Positions 1-7,091 of a stretch of DNA of 18,324 bases are shown piece by piece. Source of the DNA: Methanomassiliicoccales archaeon (lineage in GTDB: Archaea > Thermoplasmatota > Thermoplasmata > Sysuiplasmatales > Sysuiplasmataceae); contig DAHXLZ010000177.1 of the NCBI GenBank assembly GCA_027365715.1, forward strand, positions 1 to 18,324, written 5' to 3'. A program made the translations under genes and the position numbers. Position 1 is the stretch's first letter. Each line of letters begins with the position of its first letter. The notes under the pieces were generated by a model. That model was given only the letters and a program-made list of their open reading frames with translations. It did no database searches and was not told the DNA's origin.

Positions 1-13
1 ATAAATTCGTGGG
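1..13. repeat. Truncated IS605-type terminal palindrome
   Basis: The window opens with ATAAATTCGTGGG, the last 13 bases of the 20-base palindrome found complete at 18175-18194, so base 1 lies inside a copy of that hairpin. The bases after it (CTTGTGCTCG) match neither the inside nor the outside flank of the right-hand copy. It may therefore be a different end or a diverged copy of the same element family. Which side its element lies on cannot be read from the window. Confidence 0.6.
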
Positions 14-44
14 CTTGTGCTCGCTTTTTGGTCACTTCTTTCAA

Positions 45-59
45 CCCATGAATAAATTC
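45..59. repeat. Half copy of the same palindrome
   Basis: CCCATGAATAAATTC agrees at 14 of 15 positions with the left part of the hairpin at 18175-18194, but the closing arm (GTGGG) is missing. Together with the hairpin cut by base 1 it suggests two tandem or decayed insertion-sequence ends just ahead of the first gene. Nothing else is recognisable in bases 14-90. Confidence 0.45.
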
Positions 60-94
60 TCCATTGTACTTAGGTTATGCGATTCCCGGGAGAG

Positions 95-102
95 CTAAAT
101 AG
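95..102 (+). promoter_or_regulatory. Probable TATA box for the DUF2079 gene
   Basis: CTAAATAG lies about 30 bases ahead of the ATG at 131, the distance expected for an archaeal TATA box driving a transcript with almost no leader. No Shine-Dalgarno sequence precedes the ATG, which fits a leaderless mRNA. An 8-base palindrome, TCCCGGGA (84-91), sits directly upstream. Confidence 0.4.
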
Positions 103-130
103 TGTCGCCGGATAACAGACGTCGCTGCAA

Positions 131-2332
131 ATGAGACGCTTCCTTTCCACTGTGTGGAGAAATGACTTTCTGCTGCTGGTTATCTGCATCCTCTCGTATA
201 CAGTCATAATCTCCTACCTAAGCCTCCTGAGGTACAGGGATTTTTTCACTTCAAACTGGGACTTCGGCTTAATGCAGCAGATGCTGTGGTCAACTCTCCA
301 CGGGCATCTCCTTTTCGAAACGGCAGACTACTCGACTGGAGGTTTTCGGTCATATCTTGAGATAAACAGTTCGTATATCGCTTTGCCGGTTGCACTGATC
401 TATGCGCTCAATCAGAGTGCGAGCACCCTGTTCATCATACAGTCACTTGCTGTCGCTCTTGCGTCGTTCCCCCTCTTTTTCATAGTCCTGCGCAACAGGC
501 AGAGCAGGGGAGTCGCATTTGCTTTCGTTTTACTCTTCCTCCTCGGAATGGGCACTCTTTCAAGCATCTTCTATGACTTCCACTGGGAGTCGATGATACC
601 TGTTGAATTCTTTTCCTTCTACCTTCTCTATTCCTCAGGCAGATTTAGATTAGCGGCAGCAGTGCTCGCCATCGGCAGTGCAACGCTCGAGGTTTTTCCG
701 TTCATGGCCGCCTCTGTTGTAGTTTACTTCGCAATTGCCGATGCAGAAAACCTTCCAGGGAGCAATTTGTCACAGAACAGAAAGCGCCCGATGTTTTTTC
801 TCTCTGCATGTGCGGCTGCCTTTCTTGTTACTGTTACCCTGCAGAAAGTGATCATTGACAGAATTGTTGGATTGGCCGCTGGTGGCGCTGCTGTGTCTGC
901 CTCTTCCTATTTCATACAACCTTTTCTCACTCCCCCGATATTCATGGCATCCTCGGTCTACTGGCTCCTGCTTCTTGCCTCGGTCGCATTTCTACCTCTG
1001 CTTGGAGGCAGGTCGCTTGTGATGAGTATTCCATGGTTCATCGAATCTGTTTTTCTCTATCCAAAATTCTCAATAATGTTCGGTTACCAGTACGCCTTCA
1101 TCGCGTTACCTCCTCTTCTGGTTTCTGCGGTCATTGGCGCAGAAAGATTGAATCGTGATGGCCGCCAGACTGCCTGGCTCCTTCCGGCCATCTTTGCAGC
1201 GGCATCTTTTTCATTGCTGATTCTGCACACATCGTCAATTTTCCTCCGACAGAATGATTATGCGCTTTCGCTGCCTTTGCTCCTCACATCAGCGGTCCTT
1301 TTCCTCCTGTTCTTCAGTGGACATCCAAGCTCCGGGAAAGGGAATCCATATGGCAGACATGCTACCGGTGCGCGCGGGAAGCTTCTGATGGCTGTAATGC
1401 TTTCTGCCATTTTCTTCAATCTCGTCATGGGTCCGCTGAACATTTCAAATTTTGGCGTGAATTCCGGCTACAACCTGAACTTCTCTCAGAATCCTGCGTT
1501 CGGTGACATCAGCAGGGTGGCATCAATGGTGAAGAACGGTTCAACAGTTCTTGCCTCTGACAACCTCTTCCCTCTTGTGGATGCAAACGTGCATGCTTAC
1601 TCTGCGCTATGGTTGCCCTTTTCCAGATCGTATATGCCTTATCTCCCCTTCAACGCAACGACATTGCCTGAATACGTTTTCGCGGACACTTCTCAACTCA
1701 CACTGATGCCCTCATTCATCATACGAAACATTTTCAACAGCAGCACTTACGGGCTTGTCGCATATGTCTATTTCAGCAGCTATCCCGGAACAGTATACCT
1801 GTTCAAGCACGGCTACACGGGTGCTGCAATGGCGTTCCTGTCAACACCGCTCATCGCACACTTCAGCCTGAATTATCGCAGTCTGCGTCTCGGTCTCTCG
1901 GGATTCGCTGAAAAATATCCGGGCAGTGCGTTCGGAGGTGTAATTAAAAGCAGGAATGGCTACGCGCTTAGCCCTTCAAATCCAAACAGCCGCAATATCT
2001 GGTATGGTCCTTACATTACGCTGCTTCCGGGCAATTATACGGTCACTTTCAACCTGATGATTGAATCACGTAATGGGCAGGCCACCCTGCCCGTACTGTA
2101 CATGAATGGCAACAGTTTCGGTTCCGGCTTTTACTACTCGGTTAATCTCAGTCAGTCATCCATCGGTGGCAGCGGCTTCAGGAACATAACATTCCATTTT
2201 CACTGCGCATATCCCGCACCGCTCACAGAGTTCAGGGGATACTTGCTTTATGCAGGCAATGCACCCGCCGGAACCGTTCTTCTGAATTACATAAGCGTTC
2301 AGACGGTGTCGTCGCAGGTCAAAATCAGCTGA
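131..2332 (+). CDS. DUF2079 family membrane protein, GT-C-like, with C-terminal beta-sandwich
   Basis: Predicted multi-pass membrane protein of 733 residues. The N-terminal half carries the DUF2079 pattern: a first helix (about 13-33), then a loop with WDFGLMQQMLWSTLHGH at residues 43-59 and an SYLEINSSY segment at 74-82, followed by many hydrophobic helices to about residue 440. DUF2079 proteins resemble GT-C glycosyltransferases (the ArnT/PMT type) that use lipid-linked sugars outside the membrane, but no reaction has been shown that I can cite. Residues 590-733 are hydrophilic, rich in Asn/Ser/Tyr and contain WYGPYITLLPGNYTVTF, which looks like a jelly-roll carbohydrate-binding module. The 3' end overlaps the convergent glycosyltransferase gene by 8 bases. 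The ATG at 131 is favoured by the TATA-like box 30 bases upstream. Family is fairly sure; substrate unknown. Confidence 0.82.
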   Translation: MRRFLSTVWRNDFLLLVICILSYTVIISYLSLLRYRDFFTSNWDFGLMQQMLWSTLHGHLLFETADYSTGGFRSYLEINSSYIALPVALIYALNQSASTLFIIQSLAVALASFPLFFIVLRNRQSRGVAFAFVLLFLLGMGTLSSIFYDFHWESMIPVEFFSFYLLYSSGRFRLAAAVLAIGSATLEVFPFMAASVVVYFAIADAENLPGSNLSQNRKRPMFFLSACAAAFLVTVTLQKVIIDRIVGLAAGGAAVSASSYFIQPFLTPPIFMASSVYWLLLLASVAFLPLLGGRSLVMSIPWFIESVFLYPKFSIMFGYQYAFIALPPLLVSAVIGAERLNRDGRQTAWLLPAIFAAASFSLLILHTSSIFLRQNDYALSLPLLLTSAVLFLLFFSGHPSSGKGNPYGRHATGARGKLLMAVMLSAIFFNLVMGPLNISNFGVNSGYNLNFSQNPAFGDISRVASMVKNGSTVLASDNLFPLVDANVHAYSALWLPFSRSYMPYLPFNATTLPEYVFADTSQLTLMPSFIIRNIFNSSTYGLVAYVYFSSYPGTVYLFKHGYTGAAMAFLSTPLIAHFSLNYRSLRLGLSGFAEKYPGSAFGGVIKSRNGYALSPSNPNSRNIWYGPYITLLPGNYTVTFNLMIESRNGQATLPVLYMNGNSFGSGFYYSVNLSQSSIGGSGFRNITFHFHCAYPAPLTEFRGYLLYAGNAPAGTVLLNYISVQTVSSQVKIS

Positions 2333-3374
2333 GAGGCAGTTCAAGGCGCCATACGAAACTCTCGCTTCCGAGGTAGTTTGTTCCGAACCCGAATATGATA
2401 CCGACGAAGTTGGCGGTCAGGTATTCAAAATGCACAAAGACCAGTATTCCAAGTATGACTATGTTCAGAATAGCGCCGGCTATCATTACCGCGTTGTATT
2501 TGGCAAGCCTCCTGAGCACTGCGCCACGAACCTTGTTCCTGAAGGTCCAGGTGTTGTTTATGATGAAATTGGAGACAATAGACGCTTCCACTGCGACCGC
2601 AGAGGCAAGGAGAAGCGGTGCGTGCGGCTCGAGCAAAAAGAGAAGTCCTTCGTTAACAGCCATTCCGGCAAGACCCACCGCGACGAATTTTGCCACTCTG
2701 TAGTCAGAGAGCCGGAGAACGAGTCCTATGTATCTCAGTAATTCGACAGGTCCAAGCTTGCTCCTGCCGCTGTATCTGGTTCCGAAGGAAAAGGGTATCT
2801 CGGTTACCCTCAGGTTTCCTGCAGCGAGTATTTCCAGCAGGACTTTGTAACTGCCGGACGCAACCTTCCTGACATCGACCGCGTCTCTCCTGAAAAGGAA
2901 GTAACCCGAGAGCGGGTCGTTTATGTTTCGAGTCTGCGGAATCATGAAATGTGCGAGTCCGGTTGCAAATTTGGATACCACACCACGCAGAACGGACATA
3001 TTCGGCATACCGCCGTTTGTATATCTGGATGCAATGACAATGTCCGTGCCGCTGTTCACTTCACGAAGCATCGCAGGCAGAAGCTCAGGTGGATGCTGAA
3101 GGTCACAGTCCATGACTGCCACGAATCTTCCCCGTGACACAAGAGTGGCATCCCTGACTGCAGTTGCAATGCCCATTTTCGATGGTCTGGAGAGCAGACG
3201 TATGTCACCGTAGTTTTCATTGAGTCTGTTTGCCACATCACCTGTGCCATCAGGACTGCAGTCATCCACTACAATGATTTCAGAATTCAATCCCAGTTTC
3301 TCTATCCTGTCAATCAGGACCGGAAGGTTTCCCGCCTCGTTATATGTTGGGATTATGATTGTCAGTTCAACCAA
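2325..3374 (-). CDS. GT2 family glycosyltransferase (Dol-P-sugar synthase type) with GtrA domain
   Basis: Residues 1-225 form a GT2 domain of the dolichyl-phosphate mannose synthase type. Visible motifs are TIIIPTYNE (5-13), VVDDCSPDGT (35-44), the metal-binding DCD inside MDCDLQHPPE (88-97) and NDPLSGYF (152-159). It would transfer a nucleotide-linked hexose to a polyprenyl phosphate at the inner membrane face. Residues 226-349 are a four-helix GtrA-like domain (KFVAVGLAGMAVNEG, then a TWTFR segment), a family linked to movement of lipid-linked sugars across the membrane. I place the start at TTG 3374: GGTGGTG (3381-3387, minus strand) is a near-consensus Shine-Dalgarno 6 bases ahead, and it gives the usual N-terminus MVELTIIIPTYNE. 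A longer TTG/GTG start at 3389-3383 is possible. The upstream gene stops at 3376, so translation is probably coupled. Confidence 0.9.
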   Translation of the reverse strand: MVELTIIIPTYNEAGNLPVLIDRIEKLGLNSEIIVVDDCSPDGTGDVANRLNENYGDIRLLSRPSKMGIATAVRDATLVSRGRFVAVMDCDLQHPPELLPAMLREVNSGTDIVIASRYTNGGMPNMSVLRGVVSKFATGLAHFMIPQTRNINDPLSGYFLFRRDAVDVRKVASGSYKVLLEILAAGNLRVTEIPFSFGTRYSGRSKLGPVELLRYIGLVLRLSDYRVAKFVAVGLAGMAVNEGLLFLLEPHAPLLLASAVAVEASIVSNFIINNTWTFRNKVRGAVLRRLAKYNAVMIAGAILNIVILGILVFVHFEYLTANFVGIIFGFGTNYLGSESFVWRLELPLS

Positions 3375-3375
3375 T

Positions 3376-5676
3376 TCAAGCACCACCAACCTTGAAATTG
3401 TAAAAGGTTGCAGACATCTGACTCGGATAAGTGAGGCTACCTGCCAAATACATAAACGTTGTCCCTTCTACAGACCAGTTGTTCGCCATCGCCATATTGT
3501 ATACTGCTGTGAAGTTGATGTCTGTACTGTTTGTAAGCACGATTATCATGTCAGCGCTGCTGTGGAAAGTTGTGGCTGAAACTGTTGAATTGTATCCTAT
3601 CCAGATACTTTTCAGTGAGTCCTCGAAAGTGAACACGCCGCCGAAGAAAATGAGAGGCTGACCAGTTGAATTGACATTACTCCCACTTGAACCCTGGGGT
3701 CCGGTTATATTCAGATCATAACTCAGAAATGCACCGGTTGCAGACAGTGAAGTAAGATTGATATTATCGTTAATCATCTCTGCAGACACCCATCCCGGGT
3801 GCGCTGTATTCCTTCCTGCTATTATACTTATCTGATCGGGAGAATAATTGTAGTGCCCTGATGCACCGCTGCTCACAGTGAAGCTCCATCCTGCTGGAGA
3901 GGTGGTGTTGTAGAAAGCCGCATTGAGCATCATGGGATTGTCGATCTGGAGGGCAGGTCCGGCATACCCTCCCGGAGAGGAGTATACGGCCTGGAAGTTG
4001 TCGTAATACGCAATAAGCCTGAAAGACACATTATTCTGCAGATAATCAATCGGTGTGTTGGGAATTATCCGGAGAGTGTTAACCCCCGGACCGATTATCG
4101 GGTTCTGGGCACTCCACAGCATGCCGTTCGCACTAACAACCGGACCGTTGACAAGTATTCTGAAGAAAACCGGTATTTTTGCAGGCTCTCCGTTTAACGG
4201 AGTGTACTCTACAGTAACGTTCATTGATGTTATTTCCCCGGCTATTGAGTATGGGTTACCAAACGAATTTATTTTCACTATTTTCAGCGGTTCGTGCGAA
4301 GCGGCGCCATAACCAAGTCCAGTGACAGTTATACCCCCAATTACTATCAGAACGACTAGCGAGGCCGCGACTCTGTTATCACGAATGGCGGCAACTGCTG
4401 CCGCTGCAGTCTGTCGCAGTCCCGCATGCGGCACTGGCTGCAGGAAACCTCTGCTCTTCATGTGCTGCACAAGGTCGGGTAGCAGAAGCAGCAGCAGAAA
4501 TGGCCAGTAAATGAGATAATTGAGCAGGACACGGTAGTAGAAAAGAAAAGCCAGAACCGGGAAGGCGAAGAAAGCGAATTTGAATCTTTCATACTCGGCA
4601 ACATACAGAATGAAGAATGCAGCCAGTATCAGCGCGGGCAATACCAGGAAGACAAACCTCTCCAGCTGTATGAATCCGGCAAAACCCAGTATTGAGGGTC
4701 CGAGTCCGATTCCCACAATAGGCTGACTTGCAATGCCTGCTACACTGCTGAACCACGCTGAAGGGTTCATGGCAATGAAGGGTGCATTTGTTATCAGAAA
4801 GGACGCTGCCATTGAGACTGAAAAGATTGCGGCTGTTTTCCAGTCCCTGCCCTTCTCCATGTAGATGAAGTAAAGAAAGAAAGGAAATATTGCTGCAGGT
4901 GTCTGTTTGAAAGAAATGCTGAGTCCGAACAGCATTCCCGAAACGCCAGGTTTGTCTTTGCAGATATAGGAAAGGGCGAGGAAGAAGAGCCACACTATGT
5001 CTGTGACTCCTCCTACTGTGTAATACACCCAGTTGAAGTTGACAAGGAGTATGAATGCGGCATATGGGAAAAGGTCCGTAAAATTTCTCTTCCTGTAATA
5101 TTCAAAGAGCACCGGATAGCAGGCTATATTGAAAACAATGAGAATGTAATTGCTATGCACACCGTTTATCAGTGCTGGTATCATCATCAGCACGGACAGA
5201 CCGGGATATGTCATGTAGTGCACATAGCCTCCGGTCAGCACCGGGGTTATGAAATAGAAAGGCACGTGGTAGAATGAAAACGTCCGGAGCATATTTGCGC
5301 TGATGTACGGATCTATTCCGTGGACTGTGAGATAGGCGGCGTAAGTGTCGAGTGCAAGCTCGTCTGTTCCAAATGTCGGGAAGATGGTGACCAGCGCCGA
5401 AAAATATGCAGCCATGCCGACCAGAAGAAGAGTTATGAAAACATAATCCATGCCCTTGTGATTAACTCTCACAATTGCCGAATAGACAAGAGAGATTCCG
5501 GCCAGAACCAGCAGAAGCCACACGATTGCGAGCATCCTCAGATTCAGATATCCTGCGTTTGACCAGAGAGTTGTTGCATACGTGATGAAAAAAATCGATA
5601 GACCGATGTAGGACAGCCTGTTTATCACCGTCCGCAGGACCCTGCCTTCAAGCTGAAGTGCTACATCTTCCGGCAT
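3376..5676 (-). CDS. GT-C/GT87-like integral membrane glycosyltransferase with large C-terminal surface domain
   Basis: Membrane protein of 766 residues. The first helices (about 20-100) lead into a loop with GTDELALDTYAAYL at 103-116, whose acidic residues sit where GT-C enzymes keep their catalytic Asp/Glu. The segment GLSISFKQTPAAIFPFFL at 251-268 is typical of DUF2029/GT87 polyprenyl-phosphate-sugar-dependent transferases. The last helix is at about 437-455. Residues 465-766 are hydrophilic, with many Asn-X-Ser/Thr sites, and probably form two beta-sandwich domains outside the cell. Its partner downstream makes lipid-linked sugars, so the pair likely adds hexoses to surface glycans or glycoproteins. 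The ATG at 5676 has a TATA-like box 29 bases upstream and no Shine-Dalgarno, indicating a leaderless start. Acceptor and sugar are unknown. Confidence 0.8.
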   Translation of the reverse strand: MPEDVALQLEGRVLRTVINRLSYIGLSIFFITYATTLWSNAGYLNLRMLAIVWLLLVLAGISLVYSAIVRVNHKGMDYVFITLLLVGMAAYFSALVTIFPTFGTDELALDTYAAYLTVHGIDPYISANMLRTFSFYHVPFYFITPVLTGGYVHYMTYPGLSVLMMIPALINGVHSNYILIVFNIACYPVLFEYYRKRNFTDLFPYAAFILLVNFNWVYYTVGGVTDIVWLFFLALSYICKDKPGVSGMLFGLSISFKQTPAAIFPFFLYFIYMEKGRDWKTAAIFSVSMAASFLITNAPFIAMNPSAWFSSVAGIASQPIVGIGLGPSILGFAGFIQLERFVFLVLPALILAAFFILYVAEYERFKFAFFAFPVLAFLFYYRVLLNYLIYWPFLLLLLLPDLVQHMKSRGFLQPVPHAGLRQTAAAAVAAIRDNRVAASLVVLIVIGGITVTGLGYGAASHEPLKIVKINSFGNPYSIAGEITSMNVTVEYTPLNGEPAKIPVFFRILVNGPVVSANGMLWSAQNPIIGPGVNTLRIIPNTPIDYLQNNVSFRLIAYYDNFQAVYSSPGGYAGPALQIDNPMMLNAAFYNTTSPAGWSFTVSSGASGHYNYSPDQISIIAGRNTAHPGWVSAEMINDNINLTSLSATGAFLSYDLNITGPQGSSGSNVNSTGQPLIFFGGVFTFEDSLKSIWIGYNSTVSATTFHSSADMIIVLTNSTDINFTAVYNMAMANNWSVEGTTFMYLAGSLTYPSQMSATFYNFKVGGA

Positions 5677-5699
5677 ACTGTGCAGAAGTCAGAGCGCAC

Positions 5700-5710
5700 T
5701 ATTAAAAATA
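5700..5710 (-). promoter_or_regulatory. TATA box for the GT-C/GT2 pair
   Basis: TATTTTTAATA on the minus strand is centred 29 bases before the ATG at 5676. It lies in the 60-base gap after the Lrp-family gene, so the glycosyltransferase pair probably has its own leaderless promoter even though it could also be read through from the regulator gene. Confidence 0.55.
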
Positions 5711-5736
5711 CTCGCGTAAAGATGAAGACAGTTTTG

Positions 5737-6186
5737 TCAGTTCATCCTTATCAGTGTCATCGTATCGACCACACCGGGGTAGGATCTGATTTCATCTACC
5801 TTCTTGTTAAGTATATCGACAGAGTCAGTTTTCATCTCAGCCGCAACATCATATTCACCGCTTGTCTCATAGACGGCCGTCGACACTTCCCTCAGTCGTT
5901 TGATCAGCATCCTCGTCTGATCGAGTTGTGTCTTTATGAGCACGAGTCCGGATACCTCGTTCCCTTTGGTTATTATCGTGAATTTCTCAATCACACCGTC
6001 ATCTATCATCTTGCCTATTCTGGCCCTCACGCCGCCTTCAGTGAGACTGACATGCCTGGCTATTTCCACATTTTTCATCCTGGCGTTTTCCCTGAGAAGG
6101 GAGAGAATGTGGGTGTCAATTTCGTCAATAACTCTCACTACAATTTTCTTCTGACCATCTCTGCCATCAGCGCCAGCGCCCGTCAT
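5737..6186 (-). CDS. Lrp/AsnC family transcriptional regulator
   Basis: Protein of 149 residues from the chosen start. Residues 20-68 form the Lrp-type winged helix-turn-helix (DEIDTHILSLLRENAR, then VEIARHVSLTEGGVRARI), and residues 80-149 fit the RAM effector domain (GLVLIKTQ, SGEYDVAAEM, PGVVDTMTLIRM). Such proteins are cytosolic DNA-binding octamers or dimers that respond to amino acids or similar small molecules. An ATG at 6198 would lengthen the protein by four residues, but it lies only 16 bases from the TATA box at 6210-6220. ATG 6186 is 28-29 bases away, the expected spacing for a leaderless mRNA. The 13-residue Gly/Asp/Lys-rich tail before the HTH is unusual for the family. Its ligand and targets are unknown; the neighbouring glycan genes and its own promoter are candidates. 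Confidence 0.88.
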   Translation of the reverse strand: MTGAGADGRDGQKKIVVRVIDEIDTHILSLLRENARMKNVEIARHVSLTEGGVRARIGKMIDDGVIEKFTIITKGNEVSGLVLIKTQLDQTRMLIKRLREVSTAVYETSGEYDVAAEMKTDSVDILNKKVDEIRSYPGVVDTMTLIRMN

Positions 6187-6209
6187 ACAATGGCGCATAC
6201 ATCAATTCT

Positions 6210-6220
6210 CTATTTAATTC
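6210..6220 (-). promoter_or_regulatory. TATA box for the Lrp-family gene
   Basis: GAATTAAATAG on the minus strand is centred 28-29 bases before ATG 6186. This supports a leaderless transcript and decides between the two possible in-frame ATG codons. Confidence 0.55.
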
Positions 6221-6850
6221 ATTCCTACTATCAACCTCAGGTGTCTTTGGCGGTTCAAGTTTCACTTAAGCCAGCTTTCCAGGTGGCATTCCTTTGTATT
6301 GCTTATTGTCTGCGACCGGAAAGTTCGCGCTGAAATTGTCCGCTCAGTGAGAGCTGGTCAGACATGCTCGTAGAATTGTTTTCTGGCAGGATGTTACTTC
6401 CATTGTTGTTCAACATATTCCAGCACGTGAAATTCCCATTGCCATGATGGACAAGGAAATAATTACCCCCGTCACTTTTTTGGCGGTAGCGCGTCCAGAA
6501 TCACCGTCGAAAGTTCATCGAGAATGTGAAGTCTAACGGTATTGGTAAACGCCTTGCAGAGTTACGCATGCGATGTATGAACATCCTCGGCTGTTGTTAT
6601 GTAGTGTCGATAATCAGAATACTCTGCTAAACTTTGACAATACCTCATCCATGTTTGCATCGCAACGCACATTACAAAGATGTTTCCATGGAGTTCATGC
6701 GCCTTTCAGACCTCTTACAGCTTCATTGAGTTTTCTGTGCTAATGAAATCGATACAACGTCCGTTTTGCTCATGCAATACGAAATACACAAAAAGTTAAC
6801 TACTCATAAACTGCTTTCCCCGGCATTGCTCTCCGGCAGAGAATGGAACT
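6221..6850. other. Gene-free stretch of about 630 bases
   Basis: I find no convincing gene here. The open stretches in all frames are short and lack good starts. The longest I checked is on the minus strand at 6303-6500, 65 codons rich in Asn/Ser, with no homology I recognise. A second short minus-strand frame ends at 6474. They could be decayed coding sequence, but no transposase or other family is identifiable. A weak TATA-like CTCATAAAC (about 6802-6811) could serve the sulfur operon. An 8-base palindrome, CGCATGCG, lies at 6565-6572. No tRNA or rRNA is seen. Confidence 0.5.
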
Positions 6851-7090
6851 ATGCAGGAAATCAGGCTCTATAAGACGATTGATGCAACAAACGAAAACTG
6901 CGCCGGTCCGATAGGCGAACTTGCCGGTGCGATGAACGATGCATATCTGGGCGAATGTGTTGCAATCATTCTGGCGGATGAGGCTACCCGCGATGATGCA
7001 ATCGTCTGGGCCAGGCGCACAGGCAACGAAGTTGTTGAAAATATTTCCGAAGGCAGTAAGTATAAACTCATTCTAAAAAAGGTGAAGTGA
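6851..7090 (+). CDS. TusA/SirA-like sulfur carrier protein
   Basis: Small cytosolic protein of 79 residues with the TusA fold pattern: beta strand (IRLYKTIDA), active-site Cys17 in NCAGPIGELAGAM, a central strand (CVAIILAD), then DDAIVWARRTGNEVV and a final strand (YKLILKKV). TusA proteins accept sulfane sulfur as a persulfide on this cysteine and pass it to partners. The usual CPxP motif is altered to CAGP here: the Pro directly after Cys is lost and the second Pro kept. It is the first gene of a tight operon with SQR, which starts 1 base after its stop, a DsrE2-like carrier and a DUF1641 protein. This points to sulfur oxidation or trafficking rather than tRNA thiolation. Family assignment is good; the donor and acceptor are inferred. 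Confidence 0.85.
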   Translation: MQEIRLYKTIDATNENCAGPIGELAGAMNDAYLGECVAIILADEATRDDAIVWARRTGNEVVENISEGSKYKLILKKVK

Positions 7091-7091
7091 A

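Noticed and set aside
3220..3579. Plus-strand open frames antisense to the two glycosyltransferase genes
   Set aside because: They are shadows of well-supported minus-strand genes with domain motifs.
5680..6333. Plus-strand open frame of 217 codons covering the Lrp-family gene
   Set aside because: It is antisense to a clear Lrp/AsnC protein, its translation is rich in His/Ser/Tyr without any domain, and it has no promoter or Shine-Dalgarno.
6303..6500. Possible pseudogene of 65 codons on the minus strand
   Set aside because: It has no start codon near its 5' end, no recognised family and no conserved motif; reported only as part of the gene-free stretch.
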